In this document: positions 9,011-17,992 of the stretch, one piece after another
How the letters are laid out: every line of letters begins with the position of its first letter
Numbering within the stretch: position 1 is the stretch's first letter
Assembly: GCA_024679565.1 (NCBI GenBank)
Contig: JAIBDD010000001.1
Coordinates: 87,672 to 151,671, forward strand
DNA from: Bacteroidota bacterium
Lineage (GTDB): Bacteria; Bacteroidota; Bacteroidia; NS11-12g; UBA9320
Length of the DNA: 64,000 nucleotides
Direction of reading: 5' to 3'
Notes under the pieces: model-generated
Database searches by the model: none
Told to the model about the DNA's origin: nothing
Seen by the model: the letters and a program-made list of their open reading frames with translations, nothing else
Program-made: the position numbers and the translations under genes

Positions 9011-9075
9011 TGCTTTCACAACAAATGTACATAACAAAATACGTGTACAGTGTCAGAATGTAGTAATCGTTGTAT

Positions 9076-9783
9076 TTAATCAATGTCACCTAACGCCGGC
9101 CTGATGAGTATTTCTTCCACTACTGCTTCGTTAGGTAATTGATAATTGTGCGCTATTAAATCAGCAATTGTTTCTGGTTTTAAAAATCTTGAGTCAGGCA
9201 AATCAGTGCCATCCCAAGAGTTTGTGCGTGTCGCTCCAGGTAATACGGCCGTAACACGAACACCTGTTTCTTTAAGCTCTTCTCTTAAAACTTTGGTTAA
9301 TCCGTATTGTGCGTATTTCGATATGCAATAACTTCCACCATTCTTATAAGGCGTTATGCTCGCAGTTGAGCAAATGTTAAACAAATGTCCTTTCGTAGAC
9401 TTTTTTAGGTAAGGTACTGCGGCCTTAGAAAAATAATAGGTTGCATTCAAATTGGTTTCCATCATTATTTCAAAAAGGTCATCTTCCTCATCTGTTATTG
9501 CACCCGGATAAAAGACGCCAGCATTATTAACCACAATGTCCACACCGTTAAATTTTGAGATTGCCTTTTCAAAAAATGATCGAATGGCACCTTTGTCTCT
9601 CAAATCACATGCTTGAACATAGCTTTGTACTCCCAATTCAGATAATTCAGATTCAATATCAATGAGCAACTGTTTATCTCTGCCACAAGTAATGATATTA
9701 TACCCTAAAGCGGCAAAACGCATAACAATAGCCTTTCCAATACCTCGTGTTCCACCTGTGACTAAAACTGTCCTTTTGTCCAT
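9076..9783 (-). CDS. Short-chain dehydrogenase/reductase (SDR)
   Basis: This is a classical NAD(P)-dependent SDR. The Rossmann glycine motif is TGGTRGIGKAI at the N terminus, followed by NNAGV, the catalytic Ser in ICSTASITPY and the YxxxK pair in GSYCISKYAQYG. The C-terminal PG motif is VLPGATRT. Substrate is not predictable. I prefer ATG 9783, which places the glycine motif about 8 residues in, as in relatives. An in-frame GTG at 9804 would add seven residues and would lie only 9 nt from a promoter element. Confidence 0.88.
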   Translation of the reverse strand: MDKRTVLVTGGTRGIGKAIVMRFAALGYNIITCGRDKQLLIDIESELSELGVQSYVQACDLRDKGAIRSFFEKAISKFNGVDIVVNNAGVFYPGAITDEEDDLFEIMMETNLNATYYFSKAAVPYLKKSTKGHLFNICSTASITPYKNGGSYCISKYAQYGLTKVLREELKETGVRVTAVLPGATRTNSWDGTDLPDSRFLKPETIADLIAHNYQLPNEAVVEEILIRPALGDID

Positions 9784-9812
9784 ATTTATCGAATTTATTT
9801 CCACAATTATGG

Positions 9813-9820
9813 CAAATCTA
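9813..9820 (-). promoter_or_regulatory. -7 element for the SDR gene
   Basis: On the minus strand this reads TAGATTTG, matching TAnnTTTG. A start about 5 nt downstream (near 9808) would give a leader of about 25 nt to ATG 9783, or about 4 nt to GTG 9804. Confidence 0.45.
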
Positions 9821-9876
9821 GTTGATTAAACAATTGCTAAAAGATATTACCAATATATTTACCGCAGTAAATAACT

Positions 9877-10614
9877 ATGCAGATTTTCAACCATTTCGGC
9901 ACATACTTAATGTTTTTAAAGCGCATGATTTCTCGACCAGAGAAACTTAGCGTTTATTGGGAACGTACAATGCTGGAAATGAAAAATATCGGAGTCGGAT
10001 CGTTGGCTATTGTAGTCATTATTGCTATTTTTCAAGGTGCCGTAACTACCTTACAAATTGCGTATCAGTTGGTTAGCCCTTTAGTCGCTAACCCGGTAAT
10101 TGGTTCTATTGTGAGTGATTCTTCAATGCTTGAACTTGCCCCTACTATTACGTGTTTGGTGTTGGCAGGCAAAGTAGGCTCTCACATTGCTTCTGAAATT
10201 GGAACCATGAAAGTAAGTGAGCAAATAGATGCATTAGAAATTATGGGTATCAATTCGCGTGCATTTGTTGCTTCACCCAAAATTATTGCTGGTATCGTAA
10301 TGTTTCCTTGCCTTATTATTATATCCATATTTTTAAGTAATGTAGGTGGCATATTCGCCGGGTACGCTAGTGGTATTTTAACACCCGATGAATTTATCCA
10401 AGGTGCTCGAGAGAGTTTCCTTCCATTCAATTTGGCATTCTCGTTGATTAAAGCATTCGTTTATGCGTTCATCATAACATCCGTTTCCTCTTATCATGGT
10501 TACAAAACGGAAGGTGGCGCATTGGAAGTTGGCAGTAGCAGCACAAAGGCCGTTGTATATAGTGCCGTACTCATATTATTCTCAGATTACCTCTTAACCC
10601 AGTTGTTACTATAG
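9877..10614 (+). CDS. mlaE: MlaE-family ABC lipid transport permease
   Basis: This integral membrane permease of the Mla/MCE phospholipid transport system (245 aa) has several hydrophobic segments (for example IGVGSLAIVVIIAIFQGAV and IIAGIVMFPCLIIISIFL). The hallmark MlaE loop EIGTMKVSEQIDALEIMGI lies around residues 106-124. With MlaF it would move phospholipid or related lipid between inner and outer membrane to keep outer-membrane asymmetry. The mlaF start follows after 1 nt. No MCE-domain (MlaD) gene is adjacent, which is unusual compared with proteobacterial operons. Confidence 0.93.
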   Translation: MQIFNHFGTYLMFLKRMISRPEKLSVYWERTMLEMKNIGVGSLAIVVIIAIFQGAVTTLQIAYQLVSPLVANPVIGSIVSDSSMLELAPTITCLVLAGKVGSHIASEIGTMKVSEQIDALEIMGINSRAFVASPKIIAGIVMFPCLIIISIFLSNVGGIFAGYASGILTPDEFIQGARESFLPFNLAFSLIKAFVYAFIITSVSSYHGYKTEGGALEVGSSSTKAVVYSAVLILFSDYLLTQLLL

Positions 10615-10615
10615 C

Positions 10616-11347
10616 ATGATCGAACTTTTAGATTTACATAAATCGTTTGACGATGTAGCCGTGTTAAAAGGCATAACTACCCAATTCAAACCTGGCCGAA
10701 CCAACCTAATTATTGGTGCCAGTGGTGGTGGAAAAAGTGTATTAATGAAATGCATGGTTGGCTTGTTAACCCCAACACAAGGCCAGATAATCTATGATGG
10801 CAGAGACTTTCATAAACTTGGAAACAAGGAAACAAGGGATGTTCGGCGAGAGATTGGTATGCTGTTTCAAGGTAATGCTCTTTTTGACAGCTACACAGTA
10901 GAAGAAAACATTGAGTTCCCATTAAAAATGTTCACCGACATGACTCCGGCCGAAAGACGTGATCGTGTCGATTTTTGTTTAGAACAAGTTCACCTTGAGG
11001 GGATTAATGCAAAATTTCCGGCGGAAATTAGCGGTGGAATGAAAAAAAGAGTCGGCATAGCAAGGGCCATTTCATTAGACATTAAATATTTGTTTTGTGA
11101 CGAACCGAACTCAGGCCTTGATCCAGTGACTTCTAGGGTGATTGACGAACTTCTGCAAGATATTACCGAAGAATTTCAAATGACAACTGTAATCAATACA
11201 CATGATATGAAAACCGTATTCGATATTGGTGATCACATCATATTTATAAATAACGGCAACAAATGGTGGGAAGGTAAAAAAAGTGAAGTGAGAAATGCTG
11301 ATAATCCAGAACTCAAGTCATTTATTAATGCCTCTTACTTTGAATAA
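10616..11347 (+). CDS. mlaF: MlaF-family ABC lipid transport ATPase
   Basis: This is the cytoplasmic ATPase partner of MlaE (243 aa). It has Walker A GASGGGKSVLMK (about residues 33-44), signature ISGGMKKRVGIARA, Walker B YLFCDEPNSGLDP and the switch His in NTHDMKT. It overlaps nothing but is coupled to mlaE (1-nt gap), and the S46 peptidase gene starts 7 nt downstream. The close spacing suggests one transcript carrying mlaE, mlaF and the peptidase. Confidence 0.94.
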   Translation: MIELLDLHKSFDDVAVLKGITTQFKPGRTNLIIGASGGGKSVLMKCMVGLLTPTQGQIIYDGRDFHKLGNKETRDVRREIGMLFQGNALFDSYTVEENIEFPLKMFTDMTPAERRDRVDFCLEQVHLEGINAKFPAEISGGMKKRVGIARAISLDIKYLFCDEPNSGLDPVTSRVIDELLQDITEEFQMTTVINTHDMKTVFDIGDHIIFINNGNKWWEGKKSEVRNADNPELKSFINASYFE

Positions 11348-11354
11348 AACTTTT

Positions 11355-13487
11355 ATGAAACTTAATATACGGAAGTTCAGCAAGATGGCTGCGATTATTT
11401 TTACCTTTAGCTTCTTAGCATTCACTCCTGCAAACCACGAAGAAGGGATGTATCCCCTTGCGCAATTGGGTAGTTTAGATTTAAAAAAGGCGGGCCTTGA
11501 GATGGCTCAGTCTGATATTTATCAACCAGGCAAAATTGGATTAACCAATGCGCTTGTAAGACTAGGTGGATGTACGGGATCTTTTATTTCTGATAAAGGA
11601 TTAATTATTACCAACCACCATTGCGTTTTTGGAGCGGTTGCCTCAGCAAGTTCACCAGAACACAATTATTTGGAAAATGGTTTTTATGCAAAAGATGAAG
11701 CGGAAGAAATCAAAACATCATTGCCTTGTAAGATTACACTGTCTTTTGACGATGTAAGTGACCGCGTATTGAAAGATGTTGATCCAACATCAGCTCCGGA
11801 AGAACAACAACAGAAAATTGAAGACAATATTAAAGCGATTACAGAAGCTGAAAAAGAATCTTATCCCGATCTAAAAATTGAAATATCGGAGATGTTCGTC
11901 GGTAAGTACTACACGCTGTTTCGTTACAAAATGTTAAACGACGTACGGTTGGTATACGTTCCGCCTAAAGCAGTAGGTAAGTTTGGTGGCGAAACAGACA
12001 ATTGGATATGGCCTCGTCATAACGGTGACTTTAGCGTTGTAAGAGCCTACGAAAACGGTAAGCCATACAAACCAGAAAGACATCTTAAGATTGATGTAAA
12101 TGGAACGCAAGAGAATGATTTTGTGTTTGTTTTGGGCTACCCTGGCAGCACGTATCGACATTTCCCAGCGCAGTATTTGACCTATCAAAATGATCATTTA
12201 CTTCCGCTTATATCTTCTTGGTTTGACGAGCGAATTGCGCTGCTCAAACAAGATGCTAAAGGCAATGTGGCTAAAGAGCTGCAGTACGCCAGTACGATTG
12301 CCTCTTTAAGTAATACCACGAAAAACTTTAAAGGCAAGATGCAAGGACTGAGAAGAACGTCTATCCTTAATAATAGATTTGAAGAGCAGAATAAACTACA
12401 GAAGTTTGCCATGGCCAATGGCGACCCATCTGACGACGAGGTTATTCCACGTATTGCAGCGCTTTATAAGCGCAAAAATGCAATGGCAGACGACTACATT
12501 TTACTTAATCAGATGTATTCTGCTTCAGGCATGTATTACGCAGCCCACATGAGAAACTCGTTGAAAGCGGAATATGATGCCCTAGAAAAATCAGAAAGAA
12601 AAAGTTGGATACAGAACAGTGGCAAACTTATGCAAAGAGTGAAATCAGGCTTCAGAGTAGTTTCGACAGAAATGGATTATACCTTATTTGGTTCCTTATT
12701 ATACCGCATATTCAAATCTGGAGATGGAAGAGCTGATGTAGCTTTAGAATATCTAAATCTTAACAATCCGTCAAAAAAGGAAGTTATAGCAGCTATTGCC
12801 AAAATCTGGAATAACAGCAAATATGCCAACAAAACGAAGACACTGGATTGGATAGAAAACAACCCCAAGAAATTCATAAAGGCAAAAGATAAAATACAAG
12901 ATTTAGCAGCAATTTTTGGCCCACAGGTAACAACAATGCGACGTGACTGGGTTGATATTAGTGCCGAACTAGATGCCTTAATGCCTAGGTTGGCAGATAT
13001 TAAGCAGAACCATTATGGTGGAAACTTTATTCCAGACGCGAATGCCACACTGCGGTTAACTTACGGCTACGTAAAAGGATATAGCCCAAGCGATGCGGTA
13101 AATAACGACCCATTCACAACGATAGATGGTATTTTGGAAAAAGCTCAGCCTTCTGGAGATTACTATATGCCAGAAAACATTTTGGAGAAATTTAAGACTG
13201 TAAATGCCAATGACAACTTAAAACACCCAACCAAAGGTCAGGTAGTTGTTGGTATATTGTACAACCTCGATACAACTGGAGGAAACAGTGGTAGTCCTAT
13301 ATTGAACGCAAAAGGAGAATTGGTTGGAGTTAATTTTGATCGTGCTTTTTCAGCTACCATTAACGACTTCGAATGGAATGAATCTTACAGCAGGTCAATT
13401 GGCGTAGATATACGCTACGTGCTTTACGTAATGAAGTATGTTAGTGGCGCAGACGCTGTTTTAGAAGAACTAGATGTTGAGTTGTAA
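11355..13487 (+). CDS. dpp11: S46 dipeptidyl peptidase, DPP11-like (Asp/Glu specific)
   Basis: This is a periplasmic serine exopeptidase releasing dipeptides. The signal peptide follows ATG 11355 (MKLNIRKFSKMAAIIFTFSF); an ATG at 11295 lies inside mlaF and would spoil it. Catalytic elements are His88/His89 in ITNHHCVFG, Asp in GGETDNWIWPRHNGDF and Ser645 in TTGGNSGSP. The residue 18 after the catalytic Ser is Arg663 (VNFDRAF). In characterised S46 enzymes Arg at this place defines DPP11, which prefers Asp or Glu at P1, while Gly defines DPP7. Length is 710 aa, as in the family. A DPP7-like paralogue follows 160 nt downstream. Confidence 0.92.
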   Translation: MKLNIRKFSKMAAIIFTFSFLAFTPANHEEGMYPLAQLGSLDLKKAGLEMAQSDIYQPGKIGLTNALVRLGGCTGSFISDKGLIITNHHCVFGAVASASSPEHNYLENGFYAKDEAEEIKTSLPCKITLSFDDVSDRVLKDVDPTSAPEEQQQKIEDNIKAITEAEKESYPDLKIEISEMFVGKYYTLFRYKMLNDVRLVYVPPKAVGKFGGETDNWIWPRHNGDFSVVRAYENGKPYKPERHLKIDVNGTQENDFVFVLGYPGSTYRHFPAQYLTYQNDHLLPLISSWFDERIALLKQDAKGNVAKELQYASTIASLSNTTKNFKGKMQGLRRTSILNNRFEEQNKLQKFAMANGDPSDDEVIPRIAALYKRKNAMADDYILLNQMYSASGMYYAAHMRNSLKAEYDALEKSERKSWIQNSGKLMQRVKSGFRVVSTEMDYTLFGSLLYRIFKSGDGRADVALEYLNLNNPSKKEVIAAIAKIWNNSKYANKTKTLDWIENNPKKFIKAKDKIQDLAAIFGPQVTTMRRDWVDISAELDALMPRLADIKQNHYGGNFIPDANATLRLTYGYVKGYSPSDAVNNDPFTTIDGILEKAQPSGDYYMPENILEKFKTVNANDNLKHPTKGQVVVGILYNLDTTGGNSGSPILNAKGELVGVNFDRAFSATINDFEWNESYSRSIGVDIRYVLYVMKYVSGADAVLEELDVEL

Positions 13488-13601
13488 TAGAGCGAATTAA
13501 TTACCAATCAACTGTGTGATAGATGAGAGTCGCCGTAATTAATAATTATCGATTAAAAGTGTCTGTGTGTCTTATAGATTTCAATGAGACCGTTAATCCC
13601 T

Positions 13602-13609
13602 TATTTTCG
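13602..13609 (+). promoter_or_regulatory. Possible -7 element for the DPP7 gene
   Basis: TATTTTCG differs by one base from TAnnTTTG and lies 38 nt before the ATG, in the 160-nt gap between the two S46 genes. It suggests separate transcription of the second peptidase. The gap shows nothing else I can name. Confidence 0.3.
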
Positions 13610-13647
13610 TGCACTGTTTAAATAGTTGAAATAATATCAATAAAAAA

Positions 13648-15801
13648 ATGAAGAGAATTTACCTCGTACTGGCCTTATTAATTGTAGGGTTTGGTATTAA
13701 AGCTAAAGCGGATGAAGGAATGTGGTTGCCACATTTGATTCAAGGTCAAACGTATGACGAAATGGTTCGTTTGGGTGTAAAACTAACACCTGAGCAAATC
13801 TATGATGTAAACAATTCAAGTTTAAAAGACGCTATTGTGCGCCTAGGACGTGGATTTTGTACCGGTGAAGTGATATCTTCACAAGGGTTAATTTTAACCA
13901 ATCACCACTGTGGGTTCAATGCAATTCAGAGTTTGAGTTCTGCAGGAGAAAAAAACTACCTAGAGCGTGGTTTCTGGGCTAAAGAAAAGAAAAATGAATT
14001 AGCCGCTGGCTTCTCTGTTTCATTCTTACAACGTATTGAGGATGTTACTGAAGATATTACAGAGGGTTTGACAGACGACATGAGCTTAGCTGATCGATCA
14101 GCTAAAATTCAAAAAAGAATGTCTGCCATTCAGGAAGAATATGCTGATGAAAAAGCACACATTAGTGCACAGGTGAAGGTGTTTTTCGAAGGAAACAATT
14201 ACTATGTTTTCATTTACCAAACTTTTCCTGACGTAAGATTAGTAGGTACTCCACCTCAATCTCTTGGGAAATTTGGTGGTGAAACTGACAACTGGATGTG
14301 GCCAAGACATACGTGCGATTTCTCTATGTTTAGAGTGTACGCAAACGAAAACAATGAGCCGGCTGAATACAGTGAAGACAATGTACCTTATACACCTAAG
14401 CACCATTTACCAGTATCAACCAAAGGAGTAAAAGAAGGCGATTTCGCCATGATCTTTGGTTACCCAGGAAGCACTGATCGTTACTTAACATCTTATGGAA
14501 TCAATTTCGCTACAGAAACGGAATTTCCTGCACGCGTTAAAGTACGTAGAGAAAAATTAGACATCTACGAAAAATACATGTCTATGAATGAATCAAACAA
14601 ATTAAAGTATGCTTCTAAGTATGCTGGTGTAAGTAATTACTGGAAAAACTTCATGGGTCAAACTCGTGGTTTAAAAAGGTTGAAAATCGCTGATCGTAAG
14701 AAAGCTGAAGAAAAGGCTTTTAACACTTGGGCCAATGCAACACCAGAACGTAAAGCAAAATATGGTAACGTCATATCCCTTTACGAGCAAGGTTTTAACA
14801 CCCTGCATCAAAACAAAATGTCACAAGTTTACATTGTTGAAGAAGCAATAATCGGAATAGAGTCTCTTTTATATGCGTATAGATTTAGTGCTTTGACCAA
14901 TCCTAAATTGACGGATGAAAAAGTAAGTGCAATGGCTGAAGGACTAAAGGGGAAAGTGGATGGACATTACAAAGACTACATCAAGGAATTGGATCAAGAG
15001 GTATGTGCAGCGATGTTTATGCATTACAGCAATGACATTCCAAAAGACCAGCAACCAGCAGATTTCAAAAAAATGGTGTCTAAGTACAAAGGTGATTTTA
15101 ATAAAATGGCAGCGTCTATTTTCAAAAAATCCATGTTTGTTGACAAAGCAAAAACCAACGCATTCTTAAATAAAGTAAACGTAAAGAAGCTTAAAAAAGA
15201 TCCAATGTACAAGATGATGGCCATGTTTATCAACCACTATCGTTCTGTAGTAATTCCTTCAGTAATGGCTTCAAATGAATCTTTAGCTAAGGCAAAAAGA
15301 TTATACGTCAAAGGCTTAAAGGAGATGAATCCTACAAAAGCATATGCGTCAGATGCAAACAGCACTATGAGGCTAACTTATGGCTCTGTAAAGGATTATT
15401 ACCCAGCTGACGCTGTACATTATGACTACTTTACTACTATGGACGGTGTTTTAGAGAAATATGTTCCTGGTGATATTGAGTTTAACCTACCAGAAAAATT
15501 TGTAGACTTAGCAAAAAGTAGAACCTATGGTGATTATGCCGACAAAGACGGTGACTTGCATATTTGTTTCTTGTCTAACAATGACATTACTGGCGGAAAC
15601 TCTGGTAGTCCGGTAATCAATGCTGATGGACACCTAATCGGTACTGCATTTGACGGTAACTGGGAAGCGATGAGCGGAGATATAGCTTTTGAGCCAGAAC
15701 TACAACGTACGATTTCTGTTGATATTCGTTACACGTTATGGGTGATTGACGTATTCTCAGGCGCAGGACATTTAGTTGAAGAAATGACCGTCGTTAAATA
15801 G
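13648..15801 (+). CDS. dpp7: S46 dipeptidyl peptidase, DPP7-like (hydrophobic P1)
   Basis: This is a 717-aa S46 serine exopeptidase with signal peptide MKRIYLVLALLIVGFGIKAKA. Catalytic elements are NHHCGFNAIQ (His), GGETDNWMWPRHTCDF (Asp) and Ser652 in ITGGNSGSPV. The specificity position 18 residues after Ser652 is Gly670 (TAFDGNWEA), as in DPP7/DAP BII enzymes that accept hydrophobic P1 residues. It differs from the Arg-bearing neighbour upstream, so the pair likely covers acidic and hydrophobic dipeptides. The end of the gene is marked by a strong hairpin. Confidence 0.92.
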   Translation: MKRIYLVLALLIVGFGIKAKADEGMWLPHLIQGQTYDEMVRLGVKLTPEQIYDVNNSSLKDAIVRLGRGFCTGEVISSQGLILTNHHCGFNAIQSLSSAGEKNYLERGFWAKEKKNELAAGFSVSFLQRIEDVTEDITEGLTDDMSLADRSAKIQKRMSAIQEEYADEKAHISAQVKVFFEGNNYYVFIYQTFPDVRLVGTPPQSLGKFGGETDNWMWPRHTCDFSMFRVYANENNEPAEYSEDNVPYTPKHHLPVSTKGVKEGDFAMIFGYPGSTDRYLTSYGINFATETEFPARVKVRREKLDIYEKYMSMNESNKLKYASKYAGVSNYWKNFMGQTRGLKRLKIADRKKAEEKAFNTWANATPERKAKYGNVISLYEQGFNTLHQNKMSQVYIVEEAIIGIESLLYAYRFSALTNPKLTDEKVSAMAEGLKGKVDGHYKDYIKELDQEVCAAMFMHYSNDIPKDQQPADFKKMVSKYKGDFNKMAASIFKKSMFVDKAKTNAFLNKVNVKKLKKDPMYKMMAMFINHYRSVVIPSVMASNESLAKAKRLYVKGLKEMNPTKAYASDANSTMRLTYGSVKDYYPADAVHYDYFTTMDGVLEKYVPGDIEFNLPEKFVDLAKSRTYGDYADKDGDLHICFLSNNDITGGNSGSPVINADGHLIGTAFDGNWEAMSGDIAFEPELQRTISVDIRYTLWVIDVFSGAGHLVEEMTVVK

Positions 15802-15818
15802 ACATATAAAGATTATGT

Positions 15819-15848
15819 AAAAAGCGCTCAGTAATGGGCGCTTTTTTT
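15819..15848. terminator. Bidirectional intrinsic terminator
   Basis: AAAAAGCGC (15819-15827) pairs with GCGCTTTTT (15838-15846) across a 10-nt loop, followed by more T. It lies between the convergent dpp7 and YyaL-type genes and overlaps the stop region of the latter. Confidence 0.85.
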
Positions 15849-17889
15849 ATGCGAGTAAGTCTAGTGCTGCTTCTATAGATGCGACTGGTTCTAAACATGC
15901 ATTGTCCTCACAAACATAAATAAGCGTTTTTCCTGCCTGCAATCTCCCCGCTACAATCGGAAGGTCTTCTCCCCCAACGCTTGCGACAACGGTCCAGTTT
16001 GGCTTTCGTTTTTGGTTTATGATTTTGGCAAACGCAAGTGCTTTCTCGCCAACAATTACAACTTCTTTATGCCCTCCAAAGGCGTCGAGCATGGCCAACA
16101 TCCAATTGCTAAACCCAGAACCATATTGAGTTACCCTTGGAGCAATTAGGTCAATCATTTCTAACGCAATACTTCTGTATTTTACGTCAAGAAAAAGCTG
16201 ACTTAGATGCAACAAGTTCCTAGTCATTATGCTGTTTGATGATGGGATTACATTGTCAAAGTAATCCGTTTGTTTCGCAACTAAATCACTGGCTTGATGA
16301 TCGGTAAACTGAAACATCATCGACCCGTCATTATAGAAGTGGTTTAGCGTATAATCGGTTAGCTCTTTGGCTTTTTGGGCATAATCGGCGTCATAAGAAG
16401 CGGCGTACAAGTGCAACAACGCTTGGATAACCGAGGCATAATCTTCCAAAAAACCGTTAATCGTTGATTTTCCATTTTTATAGCTATGAAATAAACTGCC
16501 ATTTTCCTTTAGCTGATAATTCAATATCGACGACATCGTATTCTCTGCCTGTTCTATATATTGTTGATTGCTGGTTGCCTGAAACGCTGCACATAACCCA
16601 CTTACAGTTAAAGCATTCCAGTTCGTCAGACATTTGTCGTCTAACCCAGGTTTTGTGCGATTGGTACGTGCTTCGTACAGTACCTTAATGGCTTTATTAA
16701 CCTCACTTTCTAGTTCCGTTTCATTTATATCAAATGCTTTTAGTATTTCGGCGTTCGCTGTTCTACATAAAATAAAATTGTCGGCTTCCCAATAGCCTCT
16801 TTCGTTTAACCCGAAGTATGATTTTATTAAATCAGATTTGTTTGGAAAAAGCATGTGAATCTCGTCAATCGTCCATACATAATATTTCCCTTCAACGCCT
16901 TCGCTATCAGCATCATATGCAGAATAAAATAAATCATCAGGACCCAATAATTCAGCACTTAAAAAATCGCTCGTTTGTTTAATAACCTTGAGATATTCTT
17001 TATTATTGGAAACTTCATAAGCTTCTGAATACAGTTCAAGTAACTGTGCGTTATCGTATAGCATTTTTTCGAAATGCGGGACTTTCCATTTGTTGTCTAC
17101 AGAATACCTCGCAAAGCCACCTCCTATTTGATCATAAATGCCACCACGAGCCATTTTGGATAGCGTAAGGTCTACATAATTTTGTAGCGGTATGTTTTTT
17201 CTTGACGAGGCATAACGACTGAGAAATTGATAATTATTAGGCAAAGGAAACTTGGGTGCTCTATTGCCCCCTCCTTCAACGTGGTCAAATGATTTAGCCC
17301 ATATGCCGACGGATTCATCCACCAATTGCATTACTGCATCTTTATTGCTGACGAAACCATTTACACGTTCTATGTTAGACGTAGATTTAATACCCTTCAG
17401 CAATTTGTCTGCATAATCCTTAAGCTTATCTCGGTTTTCCTCCCATTCTCTTTTAATCGTTTCTAGCAATTGAAGCCATTTGTCTTTTTGATAATAAGTC
17501 CCTGCATAAAAGGGTTTCCCGTCCGGGAAGGCGAAACAATTCAATGGCCATCCCCCGCCACCAGTTATAAGTTGAGCAGCATTCATATAAAGTTGGTCAA
17601 CATCAGGCCTTTCCTCCCTATCTACTTTGACACATATAAAATGTGCATTCATTATGTCAGCCACCTCTTCGTCCTCAAAACTCTCATGCTCCATAACATG
17701 ACACCAATGGCAAGCAGAGTAGCCAATGGATACTAATATTGGCTTATTGGCTTTTTTGGCTAAGTCCAAGGTTTTTTCATTCCATGGTTTCCAGTGCACA
17801 GGATTATAGGCATGCTGAAGTAAATATGGACTTGTCTCATGGATTAAGTCGTTGGCGTTTTCATTATCTGAGCGCAAATGATTCGTCAT
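15847..17889 (-). CDS. Thioredoxin-domain protein, YyaL/SSP411 (DUF255) family
   Basis: This is a 680-aa protein of the conserved YyaL/spermatogenesis-associated protein 20 family. Residues 20-160 form a thioredoxin-like domain with CxxC as [16 protein letters not shown] and the following [12 protein letters not shown]. The rest is an alpha/alpha toroid resembling glycan-processing enzymes ([41 protein letters not shown]). The biochemical role is unsettled. There is no signal peptide, so it is probably cytoplasmic. TATCCTTG at 17895-17902 (minus strand, one mismatch to the -7 consensus) ends 6 nt before the ATG. Confidence 0.93.
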   Translation of the reverse strand: MTNHLRSDNENANDLIHETSPYLLQHAYNPVHWKPWNEKTLDLAKKANKPILVSIGYSACHWCHVMEHESFEDEEVADIMNAHFICVKVDREERPDVDQLYMNAAQLITGGGGWPLNCFAFPDGKPFYAGTYYQKDKWLQLLETIKREWEENRDKLKDYADKLLKGIKSTSNIERVNGFVSNKDAVMQLVDESVGIWAKSFDHVEGGGNRAPKFPLPNNYQFLSRYASSRKNIPLQNYVDLTLSKMARGGIYDQIGGGFARYSVDNKWKVPHFEKMLYDNAQLLELYSEAYEVSNNKEYLKVIKQTSDFLSAELLGPDDLFYSAYDADSEGVEGKYYVWTIDEIHMLFPNKSDLIKSYFGLNERGYWEADNFILCRTANAEILKAFDINETELESEVNKAIKVLYEARTNRTKPGLDDKCLTNWNALTVSGLCAAFQATSNQQYIEQAENTMSSILNYQLKENGSLFHSYKNGKSTINGFLEDYASVIQALLHLYAASYDADYAQKAKELTDYTLNHFYNDGSMMFQFTDHQASDLVAKQTDYFDNVIPSSNSIMTRNLLHLSQLFLDVKYRSIALEMIDLIAPRVTQYGSGFSNWMLAMLDAFGGHKEVVIVGEKALAFAKIINQKRKPNWTVVASVGGEDLPIVAGRLQAGKTLIYVCEDNACLEPVASIEAALDLLA

Positions 17890-17979
17890 AGATTCAAGGA
17901 TACTTGTTTCTAGTGAGATACGTATAGTAAAAACATAATCATTATTTGCTGAGCAGTCATTTAGCGTTTAATTTTAGGT

Positions 17980-17987
17980 TATTTTTG
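17980..17987 (+). promoter_or_regulatory. -7 element immediately before the 1253-aa cargo gene
   Basis: TATTTTTG is a perfect TAnnTTTG and ends 6 nt before ATG 17993, again predicting a leaderless transcript. No TTTG is found at -33 spacing. Confidence 0.5.
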
Positions 17988-17992
17988 ATTTA

